Positions 18,320-28,477 are shown, counted from the first letter of the stretch. The stretch: 64,000 nucleotides of DNA from Chryseobacterium geocarposphaerae (GCF_002797535.1 NZ_PGFD01000001.1:2418001-2482000); one strand, 5' to 3'. Notes: a model not told the origin generated them from the letters alone. Made by a program: numbers and translations.

Positions 18320-20791
18320 TTACTTTGGGTCTAAAGCTTTTTCAATTCTGAAAACCAGGTCTTCATAGTGATATTTATTTACCGTATTAGAATCTGCTCT
18401 TCCGGAAAGATCTTTTTTAATCATTACTAAATTTCCTCTTGCAATAGCCGAAACATCAGATCTGTCAGAGTTTTTCACGTCAATAAGCTTAATTAAATTA
18501 TCAACATAATTTCTCTGAAGATTTCTTCCATACACATCCGGATTTTCTTTTTTAATGATTGAAGCATTAAGATCTGAAAATAATTCAACCGTTGTATAGG
18601 TATTCGGATCTATCGCTTCCATCTGATACATATTATTTAAAACCATTGGGCTCAAAATTCTTGCAAGAACACCATTCTGAATATCTTCAACTGTTTTTAC
18701 CGGCGTTTTTCCTGTTTTTTCAAAAATTTCTTTTTTCAGCAGCCATTGCGGTGTTGTGAAAACATTTTCCTCCAAAAACTTCATAGCTTCCTTCTGATCT
18801 TTTTTAGCGACTACTTCATATACCGCTCCCGACTGTTCTGCGGTTTTAGGAGTTTCCATCTGTCCACCGATATATTTTGAAACATGACCTGCATATCTTC
18901 TGAACTGTGTGGTTACCTGATCATACATCATTCCAAGGTTATCATAATCTTCATTCGGAGTTTTGGTCCACTTTTCAAGATTATCAATAATTCTTTTTAG
19001 GTTTTTAATTCCGTAAGAACTTGCAATCATTGCATTATCTCCTACCTGCTCACTTTGAGATCTAGGATCAAAAGGATTGGTTTCTGTGCCGAACCAAAGT
19101 CTTTCGTTTTTAAGATTTTTGATCACCCAGTTATTTAAATATTCCTTTTCCAGATCAGGAGTATTATATTGATAAAATCTTCTATATCCCCACTCAATAG
19201 CCCAATTATCATAATCCCCAATTCTCGGCATAATTCCGGATTCTCCGATATTATCTTCCGGCTGAGCTACATAATTAAATCGTGCATAATCCATAATTGA
19301 AGGAGTATGACCATTTTTTTCAAGCCATTTTTTATCTCTCAATTTTTCAACAGGTACGGTAGAACTCGATCCGAAATTATGTCTTAATCCTAATGTATGC
19401 CCCACTTCATGAGACGAAACAAAACGAATAAGCTCTCCCATCAATTTATCATCAAATTCAATTTTTCTTGCCCGTTCATCATTCGGCGAAGCCTGAACAA
19501 AATACCAGTTTCTCAACAGCATCATTACATTATGATACCAGTTGATATGACTTTCCATAATTTCTCCTGTTCTCGGGTCCGAAATTGAAGGCCCTGAAGC
19601 ATTAGGCACATCTGAAGGTTTATATACAATTGCTGAAAATCTTGCATCTTCAAGGCTCCATTCCGGATCAACTTTCGGGTCCGGAACTTTAGCATAAATT
19701 GCATTTTTGAAACCTGCTTTTTCAAAAGCTTTTTGCCAGTCATTTACTCCCTGAATCAGATAAGGAACCCATTTTTTAGGGGTTGCAGGATCAATATAGA
19801 ATACAATAGGTTTTGCAGGTTCCACAAGCTCTCCTTTTTTATATTTTTCCAAATCCTGAGGTTTAGGCTCCAACCTCCATCTTTTAACCAGAGAAACCCT
19901 TTTTACACCTTGAGGGTCAAGATCAAAATCTGTATACCCTACTGCAAAGTATCCTACTCTTGGGTCAAAATACCTTGCCTGCATTTTATTTTCCGGTAAA
20001 AGAACAAATGAAGAATTGATTTCCACCGTATAGTTTCCACTCACTTTTGGCAGATTGGCAGCAGGAATTCCTGGTATTGGTCTTCCTAACGTACGAGCAA
20101 AAGTTTTGGTGGTATTGATCTCAAGATTGGTTGGATAGGATTTTACAAAATTTACAAAAGACATATCCTTCTGAAATGTCCCTACTCTGAAATCGTCTTT
20201 AGAATTCGCAGCGAAAGAAACCATCTCATTATCCGAATTTAAAAGATCTGTTACTTCAATTACGGAAGATTTTTTATTATTCCCGTATGTTTTTACATCA
20301 AAAGATTTGATAATAGATTGTACATTATTTCTGATCACAGAATTGTACATATCTGATGTAGAGTCCTTCGCATAGTCAACAAAAGAAATCGATCTTAAAA
20401 GTATTTTATCTTTGGGTCCTTTTTCAAAAGCTACTACCTGCTGCCCGATCTGATCTCCTGCATAACCGGCACTACCAGAACGCATTCCTGCCGCTGCTTT
20501 TGTAAGCCTTGTTACCAACAGAAATTCCTTTTTCAATATAGTGTCAGGAATTTCAAAATAATATTTATCATCAATTTTATGAACGGTGATAACCCCCTGG
20601 TCGGAAATTGCCTTATCGGTGATAATTTCTTTATAAGACTTCATGGAAGGCTTTTTCTTATCATCCTTTTTCACTTTGGCAGTATCTATTTTTACTGCTG
20701 TAGAATCTTTTTCCTGACCTTTCAATTCGTACTGGCCAAACATCAAGGTAACTAAGATAAAAGCAGCACTGAGGTTTTTCACTTTTTTCAT
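18320..20791 (-). CDS. Zinc-dependent metalloprotease (DUF5117/DUF5118/DUF4953 family)
   Basis: This 823-residue protein has a signal peptide (about 1-26). The N-terminal half matches the DUF5118 and DUF5117 regions of a large Bacteroidota metalloprotease family (for example DSTSDMYNSVIRNNVQSIIK and VGYFAVGYTDFD). The catalytic region carries HEVGHTLGLRH at about 461-471, a metzincin-type HExxHxxGxxH zinc site, followed by SIMDYARFNYVAQ, a plausible Met-turn. The C-terminal third is helical. There is no T9SS domain, so it is probably periplasmic or in the outer membrane. It lies between rlmD and the DUF6452/DUF6048 pair, all in one direction. Substrate unknown. Confidence 0.9.
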   Translation of the reverse strand: MKKVKNLSAAFILVTLMFGQYELKGQEKDSTAVKIDTAKVKKDDKKKPSMKSYKEIITDKAISDQGVITVHKIDDKYYFEIPDTILKKEFLLVTRLTKAAAGMRSGSAGYAGDQIGQQVVAFEKGPKDKILLRSISFVDYAKDSTSDMYNSVIRNNVQSIIKSFDVKTYGNNKKSSVIEVTDLLNSDNEMVSFAANSKDDFRVGTFQKDMSFVNFVKSYPTNLEINTTKTFARTLGRPIPGIPAANLPKVSGNYTVEINSSFVLLPENKMQARYFDPRVGYFAVGYTDFDLDPQGVKRVSLVKRWRLEPKPQDLEKYKKGELVEPAKPIVFYIDPATPKKWVPYLIQGVNDWQKAFEKAGFKNAIYAKVPDPKVDPEWSLEDARFSAIVYKPSDVPNASGPSISDPRTGEIMESHINWYHNVMMLLRNWYFVQASPNDERARKIEFDDKLMGELIRFVSSHEVGHTLGLRHNFGSSSTVPVEKLRDKKWLEKNGHTPSIMDYARFNYVAQPEDNIGESGIMPRIGDYDNWAIEWGYRRFYQYNTPDLEKEYLNNWVIKNLKNERLWFGTETNPFDPRSQSEQVGDNAMIASSYGIKNLKRIIDNLEKWTKTPNEDYDNLGMMYDQVTTQFRRYAGHVSKYIGGQMETPKTAEQSGAVYEVVAKKDQKEAMKFLEENVFTTPQWLLKKEIFEKTGKTPVKTVEDIQNGVLARILSPMVLNNMYQMEAIDPNTYTTVELFSDLNASIIKKENPDVYGRNLQRNYVDNLIKLIDVKNSDRSDVSAIARGNLVMIKKDLSGRADSNTVNKYHYEDLVFRIEKALDPK

Positions 20792-20813
20792 TTAAATTTT
20801 ATGATTAATATTT

Positions 20814-20821
20814 CAAATGTA
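20814..20821 (-). promoter_or_regulatory. Candidate -7 element (TACATTTG)
   Basis: Minus-strand TACATTTG lies in the 35-base gap between rlmD and the metalloprotease gene, so the latter may have its own promoter. Confidence 0.35.
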
Positions 20822-20826
20822 GGTAA

Positions 20827-22239
20827 TTATTTTTTGATAAGTAATGCAATATTTTCCACATGATGAGTTTGTGGAAACATGTCTACAGGCAAAATCTTAA
20901 TGACATCATAATGTTCTTTCATCAAAGCAAGATCTCTTGCCTGGGTTGCAGAATTACAGCTTACATACACCACTTTCTCCGGAGAAAGTTTTAAAATCTG
21001 CTCCACAACTTTCTGATGCATCCCGTCTCTTGGTGGATCAGTGATCAAAACATCTGCTTTTGGATGATTGGCAAGGAATTCATCATTGAAAATATCCTTC
21101 ATATCTCCACAGTAGAATGTTGTATTGGTCAAACCATTCAGCTCTGCATGTTCAATTGCAGCATCAATAGCTTCCTGAACAGATTCTATACCGATCACCT
21201 GTTTTGCGTTTCTTGCCACATATTGTGCAATTGTGCCCGTCCCTGTGTATAAGTCATAAACAACTTCATCTCCTTTTAAGTCGGCAAATTCAAGCGTTTT
21301 TCTGTATAACTCTAGAGCTTGCTTATAATTGGTTTGAAAGAATGATTTCGGACCTATTTTGAACTTTAATCCATCCATTTCTTCCATCAAATACCCTTCT
21401 CCGAAATATACATTGATATCCAGATCGTAAATGGAATCATTCGGCTTCGGATTAATCGCATACACCAAGGTTTTAATCTGAGGGAATTTCTCTAATAAAA
21501 ACTCAAAAAGCTTTTCTCTGTTCTCTTTTTCTTCTCTGTACAACTGGAAAAGAACCATCCACTCTCCTTTAGAGTTCTGTCTCATCATTAAGGTTCTTAA
21601 AAAGCCTTCGTGATTTCTTACATCAAAGAAATCCAGTCCGTTATCTACAGCATATTTCTTTACTGCAAGCCTGATTTGATTGGAAGGATCCTCCTGAAGA
21701 AAACATTCTTTAAGATCAAGAATCTTGCTCCACATTCCCGGAATATGGAAACCTAAAGCATCTTTATTGCCAAAATTTTCTTCAGAACTTATTTCGTATT
21801 GAGTCAGCCAGCGAGTATTCGAGAACGAAAACTCCATTTTATTTCTGTAAAAATATTGTTCTTCCGAGCCCAGAATCGGAACGGTTTCAAAGTTTTCAAT
21901 TCCTCCAATTCTTTTGATGTTGTTGTAAACTTCCTCCTGCTTGAAATCAAGCTGCTTTTCATAGCTCATATTCTGCCATTTGCAACCTCCGCAAACCCCA
22001 AAGTGAATACATTTAGGGTCAACTCTGTAAGGTGATTTTTCAAGAACTTCTATAGCTTCGCCTTCATAATATTTTGACTTCGCCTTTTTCACTTTTACGT
22101 TCACAATATCACCTGGAATCGCTCCGGTTACCATAACTGCTTTCCCTTCTTCTGTTTTCCCGATAGCAACACCCTTTGCTCCTGCAGTTAACAACTTTAT
22201 ATTTTCAAGAACTAAATTTTTCTTATTCTTTCTGCTCAT
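20827..22239 (-). CDS. rlmD: 23S rRNA (uracil-1939-C5)-methyltransferase RlmD
   Basis: The 470-residue product contains an N-terminal TRAM domain (about 8-68, GKAVMVTGAIPGDIVNVKVK), an iron-sulfur cluster motif C-x5-C-x2-C in CIHFGVCGGCKW with a later Cys in DLKECFLQ, a Rossmann SAM-binding region (VYDLYTGTGTIAQYVA), LITDPPRDGM and the catalytic cysteine motif VYVSCNSATQARDL. These are the hallmarks of the RlmD/RumA class of SAM-dependent uracil-C5 methyltransferases, which modify 23S rRNA in the cytoplasm. Length is normal. Assignment to position 1939 rather than another uracil rests on family resemblance. Confidence 0.93.
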   Translation of the reverse strand: MSRKNKKNLVLENIKLLTAGAKGVAIGKTEEGKAVMVTGAIPGDIVNVKVKKAKSKYYEGEAIEVLEKSPYRVDPKCIHFGVCGGCKWQNMSYEKQLDFKQEEVYNNIKRIGGIENFETVPILGSEEQYFYRNKMEFSFSNTRWLTQYEISSEENFGNKDALGFHIPGMWSKILDLKECFLQEDPSNQIRLAVKKYAVDNGLDFFDVRNHEGFLRTLMMRQNSKGEWMVLFQLYREEKENREKLFEFLLEKFPQIKTLVYAINPKPNDSIYDLDINVYFGEGYLMEEMDGLKFKIGPKSFFQTNYKQALELYRKTLEFADLKGDEVVYDLYTGTGTIAQYVARNAKQVIGIESVQEAIDAAIEHAELNGLTNTTFYCGDMKDIFNDEFLANHPKADVLITDPPRDGMHQKVVEQILKLSPEKVVYVSCNSATQARDLALMKEHYDVIKILPVDMFPQTHHVENIALLIKK

Positions 22240-22286
22240 TCTAAAATTTTCTATTTTCCTAATTGAAACTGTAAAGTCTCAGTTTG

Positions 22287-22294
22287 CAAAAATA
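22287..22294 (-). promoter_or_regulatory. Candidate -7 element (TATTTTTG)
   Basis: Minus-strand TATTTTTG about 48 bases upstream of rlmD fits TAnnTTTG. Confidence 0.35.
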
Positions 22295-22302
22295 CAATAA
22301 AA

Positions 22303-22328
22303 AAAACCTTATCCGAAGATAAGGTTTT
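22303..22328 (-). terminator. Rho-independent terminator
   Basis: Stem AAAACCTTATC / GATAAGGTTTT with a CGAA loop and a following T run on the minus strand, after the stop at 22350. Confidence 0.85.
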
Positions 22329-22349
22329 CATATGTTTACTAAATGTTTA

Positions 22350-23906
22350 TTATTTTGCCTGAGCCGGTTGAGGAGCCTGTTTTTGTGCAGCAGCCTGCTG
22401 AGCCGCTACTACTGCCGGATCCATTCCTGCACCTTGCTGTAACTGAACATTAGGATCTACTTTAGGAGCAGACAAACCTGTTTGCTTATCTAAAATTGTT
22501 ACCAATTCCTGTTCACCAAGATTTACAAAAGATCTGCTTGCAATTTTTCCGTCTTTATCAACGATTACAAAATTTGGAAGTTTGAAGCCATAGATCCCGT
22601 ATTTTTTTGCAATATCTGAATTTAAACCTCCTTCTGCATACACGTTTGTTCCCGGAATTCCTTTGAACATTGCATTGCTTGTCTTAATAAACTGATCTTT
22701 AGTGTCATCAACATTTACAAAAACAAAATTCATTTTTGATTTATAGAAATTAACAACTTCTTTCAAAACCGGTACTGTAGATTCTGCGATATAAGGATTC
22801 CAAGATGCATAGAAGCATAACATATAAGGTTTCCCTTTATTTTCTGACAATTTATATGATTTACCATCCTGCTTGATCAATGATGCTTCAGGAGCAACTT
22901 CTCCTACTTTTAATCCGATTACAGCTGTCTGAATTTTAGCCAAGTCTGCTTTAATGGTAGCATCTTTAATTTCAGTATCAATGATTTTTTTGATTTTATC
23001 TGAAGTTTTAGCAGGAGTACCCGGGTGAATATCAGATTGTGCCATTACGAAAGCTAATAAATAATCTTTAGCTGTATCTGAAAGATTTTTATCCGTTTTT
23101 AAATACTGAGAGAAAAGCTCAGAAGTTGTAATGTCAGTTTTGCCTTTACTGTTAGCTTCGGCATACTTTTGAAAATCAGGGCTAATTTTAGTCAATAAAT
23201 ATTGTCTGTAGAAAGGATTCTCTTTTACCATAACATCCTTATTCTCCTGAAGTTTGTTTTCATAATCTGTAAACACTTTTGAAGGCTTGAATGAAGGATT
23301 TCCTGAGAACTGCTTCTGTCTCATTTCATACTGCATAAGAATAGAAAGTATCGTTGCAGAAAGATCATTCTTTTTCCACTCTACAATTTCATTATCCGGA
23401 TTGAATTTTTTAACATTCTGATCAATATTATCACTAATGTTTTTTTCAATTTTCTGAACTCCTGCTACAAAAGCTTTATCATCTTTCGTCATCAGTTCAG
23501 ACATTGTAGTGTTTACTTTCTGTCCATATTCTCCAAGGTATTTCTGAGTTGCCATAAAGAAGTCATTATTCTTTTTAGCATCACCGGTAATTACATATTC
23601 TGAAGGAAATGTCATTCCATTTCCGGAGATTTCAAGAGTCTGACCTCCTTTAAGATATACTAAATTTTGCTTACCTGCATAATTGATTAAATACATTCCA
23701 TTTTTAGGAGCTTCAAAGCTACCAGAAAATGTTCCGTCATTTTTTACACCAATATTAGCCAAAGGTAACGTTGCTACCCCTGAAGCTTCAATAAATTCGA
23801 TTCTCTCTAACGGAGAAGCTCCTGTAATTTTTCCTTTTACTTCAACTTTTTTAGAGCAAGACACCGCAAAAACAGCGATGATAAACAATAAAAGATATTT
23901 TTTCAT
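22350..23906 (-). CDS. TlpA/thioredoxin-fold lipoprotein lacking the CxxC site
   Basis: I start at the ATG at 23906, which gives a clean lipoprotein signal (MKKYLLLFIIAVFAVSCSKK). The longer frame from 23945 would begin upstream of a TATTTTTG promoter element (23927-23934). The 518-residue product has a DUF4369-like N-terminal domain (about 20-120, VKGKITGASPLERIEF), a helical middle and a C-terminal thioredoxin-like domain (from about 340, VGEVAPEASLIKQDGKSYKL). Where TlpA-like proteins have WCxxC this one reads WNPYI (about 369-373), so both cysteines are gone and thiol redox chemistry is unlikely. The C-terminus is Gln/Ala/Pro-rich. It may be a structural or binding protein at the envelope. 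Confidence 0.88.
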   Translation of the reverse strand: MKKYLLLFIIAVFAVSCSKKVEVKGKITGASPLERIEFIEASGVATLPLANIGVKNDGTFSGSFEAPKNGMYLINYAGKQNLVYLKGGQTLEISGNGMTFPSEYVITGDAKKNNDFFMATQKYLGEYGQKVNTTMSELMTKDDKAFVAGVQKIEKNISDNIDQNVKKFNPDNEIVEWKKNDLSATILSILMQYEMRQKQFSGNPSFKPSKVFTDYENKLQENKDVMVKENPFYRQYLLTKISPDFQKYAEANSKGKTDITTSELFSQYLKTDKNLSDTAKDYLLAFVMAQSDIHPGTPAKTSDKIKKIIDTEIKDATIKADLAKIQTAVIGLKVGEVAPEASLIKQDGKSYKLSENKGKPYMLCFYASWNPYIAESTVPVLKEVVNFYKSKMNFVFVNVDDTKDQFIKTSNAMFKGIPGTNVYAEGGLNSDIAKKYGIYGFKLPNFVIVDKDGKIASRSFVNLGEQELVTILDKQTGLSAPKVDPNVQLQQGAGMDPAVVAAQQAAAQKQAPQPAQAK

Positions 23907-23926
23907 TTTTGATTTTAATAATGTAG

Positions 23927-23934
23927 CAAAAATA
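23927..23934 (-). promoter_or_regulatory. Candidate -7 element (TATTTTTG)
   Basis: Minus-strand TATTTTTG, 20 bases upstream of the chosen start at 23906. It supports that start over the longer frame. Confidence 0.4.
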
Positions 23935-24027
23935 GGTTTTTCCAATCAACTGAAAACAATTATTTAAGGTATTTTATGAAAGATTTAACTAATATTTCAG
24001 TTATCCGGGAAAACGATAGGATGACAC

Positions 24028-24885
24028 TTATTCTATGGAGAGGAAAATTACCGGGCAATGGTAAGTAGCTTGTTTAAACCATTGAAACTTCTCTTCTACA
24101 TTATAACATTTATTTTCGTCTATTTTATTAGCTTTCTTCATTTTAATTACAAAACTGCCCAGTGATACAAATCCTACGTATATATTTTTAAAAGTTTCGT
24201 CAATGATGATATTTCTATGGTTAACATCTATTTCTAAGTATTTACCATTACCCGTAAAATTCACCTCCGTCTTCGGAAGAAGATATTGTGGATTTTTACA
24301 ATCCGCCGATTCACAAGTGTACATAAAAGCAATAATTTTTGTATCACTTTTATCAACCCTTTCTCCGGTTACCGGATGCTTTCCGCCACTGAAATAGTAT
24401 CTGATTTTCTTTATTTTTTTACCTACATACAATTTGTTTTCAGGAATCTCAACCATTCTTGATGTACCCGGTCGAATGTATAGTCGTGAAGCCCATCCTT
24501 TATCTTCTATACCGATTAATGTTTCTTCCTTTTTACTATTAATAACAACAGTTTCAATAATTTTACCCTGAGAAAAATACAAAACAGAGTCTTTAATTTT
24601 CAGCTCTTCTTTATAAAGATGATAGTCTATCTTCTTATCTAAATCAACAATCACAAAGGCTTCCGCTTTGTTGATGATTTCCAGAGGAATATCAACAATA
24701 CCGTTTTCAGATATAAACAACTGGTTTTCCTGACCGTATATTTCAATCTGGTAATTTTTGATAAATTCTGAATCTTTCTTTAACTGGAAATTTTGTGTAA
24801 AACAAAGCCCGAAGCAAAATAAGAAAGCGAATAAAAAAAGTTTTCGAAAGACCGTTTTGTTTATTTGTGAAATATTCACATTCAT
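24028..24885 (-). CDS. Hypothetical secreted protein, 285 aa
   Basis: I do not recognise a specific domain. A hydrophobic stretch after a short basic N-terminus (FRKLFLFAFLFCFGLCFTQN) looks like a signal peptide cleaved near residue 30. The body is beta-rich, with GTSRMVEIPENKLYVGKKIK and SLGSFVIKMKK segments, and four cysteines in the C-terminal half (two in TCESADCKNP) that could pair in the periplasm. A segment such as IDIPL or VDIPLEI near the start recalls carboxypeptidase-regulatory-like folds, but this is weak. It is separated from its neighbours and probably transcribed alone. Confidence 0.75.
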   Translation of the reverse strand: MNVNISQINKTVFRKLFLFAFLFCFGLCFTQNFQLKKDSEFIKNYQIEIYGQENQLFISENGIVDIPLEIINKAEAFVIVDLDKKIDYHLYKEELKIKDSVLYFSQGKIIETVVINSKKEETLIGIEDKGWASRLYIRPGTSRMVEIPENKLYVGKKIKKIRYYFSGGKHPVTGERVDKSDTKIIAFMYTCESADCKNPQYLLPKTEVNFTGNGKYLEIDVNHRNIIIDETFKNIYVGFVSLGSFVIKMKKANKIDENKCYNVEEKFQWFKQATYHCPVIFLSIE

Positions 24886-24920
24886 ATTTAAAATATGTTT
24901 GAAGGAATTATTGTATAAAA

Positions 24921-24951
24921 AAAATCGCCATCCTGTAAAGGTGGCGATTTT
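24921..24951 (-). terminator. Rho-independent terminator of sdhCAB
   Basis: Perfect 10-pair stem AAAATCGCCA / TGGCGATTTT with an 11-base loop and T-rich tail, just past the sdhB stop. Confidence 0.88.
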
Positions 24952-24971
24952 TTCTTTATATATGATAAAAT

Positions 24972-25739
24972 TTATCCTCTGTCAACAAGAGCTGCCATGT
25001 ATTCTCTGTTCATTCTGGCAATGTTTTCAAGAGAAATTCCTTTTGGACATTCCACTTCACAAGCACCGGTATTTGAACAGTTTCCGAATCCCTCTTCGTC
25101 CATCGCTTTTACCATGTTCAGAACTCTTCTCTTCGCCTCTATTCTACCTTGAGGTAAAAGAGCGTACTGAGAAACTTTAGCCCCTACAAATAGCATTGCA
25201 GAACCATTTTTACAGGTAGCTACACAAGCTCCGCATCCGATACAAGCTGCAGCATCCATTGCTTTGTCCGCATCTTCTTTAGGAACCGGAATTGCGTTCG
25301 CATCCAAAGTATTTCCTGAAGTGTTCACCGAAATGAAACCACCTGCAGCCATTACCCTGTCGAATGCACTTCTGTCTACCATTAAATCTTTAATAACCGG
25401 GAAAGCAGCACTTCTCCAAGGCTCAATAACGATGGTTTCACCGTCTTTGAACATTCTCATGTGAAGCTGGCAGGTAGTGATTCCTGTATCCGGACCGTGC
25501 GCTCTACCGTTGATGTAAAGAGAACACATTCCGCAAATTCCTTCACGACAGTCGTGATCGAAAGCTACAGGCTCTTTTCCTTCATTAATAAGATTTTCGT
25601 TCAGGATGTCCAGCATTTCCAAAAATGAAGAATCTGTAGAAACATCCGATATTTTGTAGGTCTCAAACTGACCTTTGGTTTTATTATTTTTTTGTCTCCA
25701 AATTTTCAGCGTAAGATGTAAGCCTTTTTTTGCACTCAT
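24972..25739 (-). CDS. sdhB: Succinate dehydrogenase/fumarate reductase iron-sulfur subunit
   Basis: The 255-residue protein has the three iron-sulfur cluster sites of SdhB/FrdB: the plant-type ferredoxin region CREGICGMC with a distal Cys in TTCQLHM ([2Fe-2S]); [11 protein letters not shown]; and [15 protein letters not shown], which together bind the remaining two clusters. It passes electrons from the flavoprotein SdhA to the membrane subunit SdhC in the TCA cycle and respiratory chain. It starts 24 bases after sdhA and is the last gene of the sdhCAB operon, followed by a strong terminator. Confidence 0.96.
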   Translation of the reverse strand: MSAKKGLHLTLKIWRQKNNKTKGQFETYKISDVSTDSSFLEMLDILNENLINEGKEPVAFDHDCREGICGMCSLYINGRAHGPDTGITTCQLHMRMFKDGETIVIEPWRSAAFPVIKDLMVDRSAFDRVMAAGGFISVNTSGNTLDANAIPVPKEDADKAMDAAACIGCGACVATCKNGSAMLFVGAKVSQYALLPQGRIEAKRRVLNMVKAMDEEGFGNCSNTGACEVECPKGISLENIARMNREYMAALVDRG

Positions 25740-25763
25740 AATGTTATATTTATAGGTTGGAGA

Positions 25764-27776
25764 TTATTTGTAACTTCTAGTTTTAACCTCGATGTTGTCA
25801 TATATCAGTTCTTCTTTATGCAATACCTCTTTGTTGATATCGCTTCCCTGATATTCCCAAGCTCCGACGTATTTGTAATTAACGTCATCTCTTTCCGCTT
25901 CTCCGTCCGGAGTTGAGTGGTCTTCACGGAAATGTCCTCCACAAGACTCATTTCTGTGCAATGCATCGATAGCCATTAATTGTCCAAGTTCTAGGAAATC
26001 CGCAACTCTGAATGCTTTTTCAAGCTCAGTGTTCATGCCGTCATTATCTCCAGGAACTTTTACATTCTTCCAGAAGTCGTTTCTTACTTCTTCAATTTCT
26101 TTGATGGCTTCTGCCAATCCTTCAGGAGTTCTACCCATACCAACTTTATTCCACATAATGTTTCCTAGTTGCTTGTGGAAGTGATCCACTGAATGGGTTC
26201 CTTTATTATTTAAGAAGAAATCAATTTTATCTTTAATTCCTTTTTCAGCCTCGTCAAACGCTCCTGAATTGGTAGGAATAGCTCCCGTTCTGATATCTGC
26301 AGAAAGGTAATCTGCAATTGTGTAAGGCAATACAAAATATCCATCTGCCAAACCTTGCATCAATGCAGAAGCTCCCAGTCTGTTTGCTCCGTGATCTGAG
26401 AAGTTTGCCTCACCAATTACAAAACATCCAGGAATTGTAGATTGTAAGTTGTAATCAACCCAAACACCACCCATTGTGTAGTGAACTGCAGGATAAATCT
26501 TCATCGGAGTTTTGTAAGGATCATCCGCCGTAATTTTTTCATACATTACGAATAAGTTACCATACTTCTCTTCCACCCAAGCTTTTCCTAAATCATAAAT
26601 CTGCTGATCGGTTGGATTGTGGATATGTTTTTCGATAGCGGCTTCTCTACCTTTTTTCATGATCTCTGTAGAGAAATCAAGGTAAACCCCTTCTTTTGTA
26701 TCATTATTTTCGATTCCGTATCCGGCATCACATCTTTCCTTAGCAGCTCTTGAGGCAACGTCTCTTGGTACAAGGTTACCAAATGCAGGATATCTTCTTT
26801 CTAAATAATAATCTCTGTCTTCTTCTTTAATATTTTCAGGTCTCAATTTACCTTCTCTGATAGCTTCTGCGTCTTCAATCTTTTTAGGAACCCAGATTCT
26901 ACCTGAGTTTCTTAATGATTCAGACATCAAAGTAAGTTTAGACTGCTGAGTTCCGTGAACCGGAATACAAGTCGGGTGAATCTGTACGTAGCAAGGGTTT
27001 GCGAAGTAAGCTCCCTTTTTGTGAATTTTCCAAGCTGCAGAAACGTTTGAACCCATTGCATTGGTAGAAAGGAAATATACGTTTCCGTAACCTCCGGAAG
27101 CAATAACAACAGCGTGAGCAGAATGTCTTTCAATTTCTCCTGTTACAAGGTTTCTTGCGATGATACCTCTTGCTTTTCCGTCAACGATTACAAGATCCAT
27201 CATTTCATGACGGTTGTACATTTTAATTCTACCTTTACCGATCTGACGGCTCATTGCAGAATATGCACCTAATAATAACTGTTGACCTGTCTGCCCTTTT
27301 GCGTAGAAAGTTCTTTTTACCTGAACTCCACCAAATGAACGGTTATCCAGCTGACCTCCGTACTCACGTCCGAAAGGAACCCCTTGAGCAACGCATTGGT
27401 CGATAATATTTGCAGACACTTCAGCTAATCTGTAAACGTTGGCCTCTCTTGCTCTATAGTCACCACCTTTAATCGTGTCATAAAACAATCTGTAAGTAGA
27501 GTCACCGTCTCCCTGATAATTTTTAGCAGCGTTAATACCCCCCTGAGCTGCAATAGAGTGTGCTCTTCTTGGAGAATCCTGATAGCAGAATGCTTTTACG
27601 TTATATCCCTGCTCAGCCAAAGTAGCTGCAGCAGAACCGCCTGCCAAACCTGTACCTACAACAATAATATCAATCTTATCTCTGTTGTTTGGTGCAACAA
27701 GGTTCATATGGTCTTTATGATTTTTCCATTTATCCTTAAGAGGACCTGCTGGAATTTTTGAATCTAATTTACTCAT
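25764..27776 (-). CDS. sdhA: Succinate dehydrogenase/fumarate reductase flavoprotein subunit
   Basis: The 670-residue protein carries the FAD-binding Rossmann motif [18 protein letters not shown] (about 41-58), the [11 protein letters not shown] segment whose His is the usual covalent FAD attachment point, and catalytic-region motifs [10 protein letters not shown] and [10 protein letters not shown]. It oxidises succinate to fumarate at the inner membrane. Length and motifs fit the Bacteroidota/b558-type enzyme. It lies 15 bases after sdhC and 24 before sdhB. The family also includes fumarate reductases and sequence alone does not settle direction, but an aerobic flavobacterium favours succinate oxidation. 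Confidence 0.96.
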   Translation of the reverse strand: MSKLDSKIPAGPLKDKWKNHKDHMNLVAPNNRDKIDIIVVGTGLAGGSAAATLAEQGYNVKAFCYQDSPRRAHSIAAQGGINAAKNYQGDGDSTYRLFYDTIKGGDYRAREANVYRLAEVSANIIDQCVAQGVPFGREYGGQLDNRSFGGVQVKRTFYAKGQTGQQLLLGAYSAMSRQIGKGRIKMYNRHEMMDLVIVDGKARGIIARNLVTGEIERHSAHAVVIASGGYGNVYFLSTNAMGSNVSAAWKIHKKGAYFANPCYVQIHPTCIPVHGTQQSKLTLMSESLRNSGRIWVPKKIEDAEAIREGKLRPENIKEEDRDYYLERRYPAFGNLVPRDVASRAAKERCDAGYGIENNDTKEGVYLDFSTEIMKKGREAAIEKHIHNPTDQQIYDLGKAWVEEKYGNLFVMYEKITADDPYKTPMKIYPAVHYTMGGVWVDYNLQSTIPGCFVIGEANFSDHGANRLGASALMQGLADGYFVLPYTIADYLSADIRTGAIPTNSGAFDEAEKGIKDKIDFFLNNKGTHSVDHFHKQLGNIMWNKVGMGRTPEGLAEAIKEIEEVRNDFWKNVKVPGDNDGMNTELEKAFRVADFLELGQLMAIDALHRNESCGGHFREDHSTPDGEAERDDVNYKYVGAWEYQGSDINKEVLHKEELIYDNIEVKTRSYK

Positions 27777-27791
27777 ATTGGTATATTGATA

Positions 27792-28454
27792 TTATTGAGT
27801 TACAAAGTGAAAAATTGCGATAAAAATAAATCCTGCAGGAATAAGGATTGAATACCATTTCCCGAAAGCTTTAATTACCGGAGTATATTTTGGATGTCTA
27901 GCCCCGATCGACTGGAATGAAGACTGAAAACCGTGAGCCAAATGCAGACCCAACAATACAAAAGCAATTACATAAATTGCTACTCTCCAAAGATCAGCAA
28001 ACTTCTCGTGAAGCTCTGGCCAGAAACGTTCTGCATCAGGAGCAATTCCTTCCAGATACTTGTAATTCATTTCGTGTATCCAGAAATCGTATAAGTGAAG
28101 CGCCAAGAAAGCCAAAACAACTGCTCCGGAAATAATCATATTTCTAGACATCCATGAAGAGTTCACAGAAGGATTGTTTGAAGCGTACTTTACAGGACGC
28201 GCCTTATTATTCTTAATTTCAAGAACAAATCCCATGATAAAATGGAAAATAACTGCGAAACCAAGAACAGGCTGCATTAAGAACTGCACAAAAGGATTAT
28301 AGCCCATAAAATCGGATGCCGTATTGAATGCATCCCTGTTAAGAACTGATAACAAATTGGTCGTCAAATGCAGTATAAGAAAAATCAGCAAAAATAGAGC
28401 TGATAATGCCATAGCATATTTTCTACCTATCGTAGAACTCGTTAAACCTGCCAT
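27792..28454 (-). CDS. sdhC: Succinate dehydrogenase cytochrome b558-type membrane subunit
   Basis: This 220-residue integral membrane protein has about five hydrophobic segments and conserved His residues in them (LILHLTTNLL, FHFIMGFVL, LALHLYDFW, GLHLAHGFQ, AIFHFVTQ), suitable as haem b ligands. It matches the single-subunit b558 anchor family, which replaces separate SdhC and SdhD and passes electrons to quinone. It is the first gene of sdhCAB. A candidate promoter lies 24 bases upstream. Confidence 0.94.
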   Translation of the reverse strand: MAGLTSSTIGRKYAMALSALFLLIFLILHLTTNLLSVLNRDAFNTASDFMGYNPFVQFLMQPVLGFAVIFHFIMGFVLEIKNNKARPVKYASNNPSVNSSWMSRNMIISGAVVLAFLALHLYDFWIHEMNYKYLEGIAPDAERFWPELHEKFADLWRVAIYVIAFVLLGLHLAHGFQSSFQSIGARHPKYTPVIKAFGKWYSILIPAGFIFIAIFHFVTQ

Positions 28455-28477
28455 ATAAGTTTAAATTTGAATTTCCA

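Noticed and set aside
23907..23945. Longer start for the thioredoxin-fold lipoprotein
   Set aside because: It would begin upstream of the candidate promoter at 23927-23934 and spoil the lipoprotein signal.
24758..25180. 140-aa plus-strand frame opposite sdhB and its terminator
   Set aside because: It crosses a strong terminator and two real genes on the other strand and lacks domain features.
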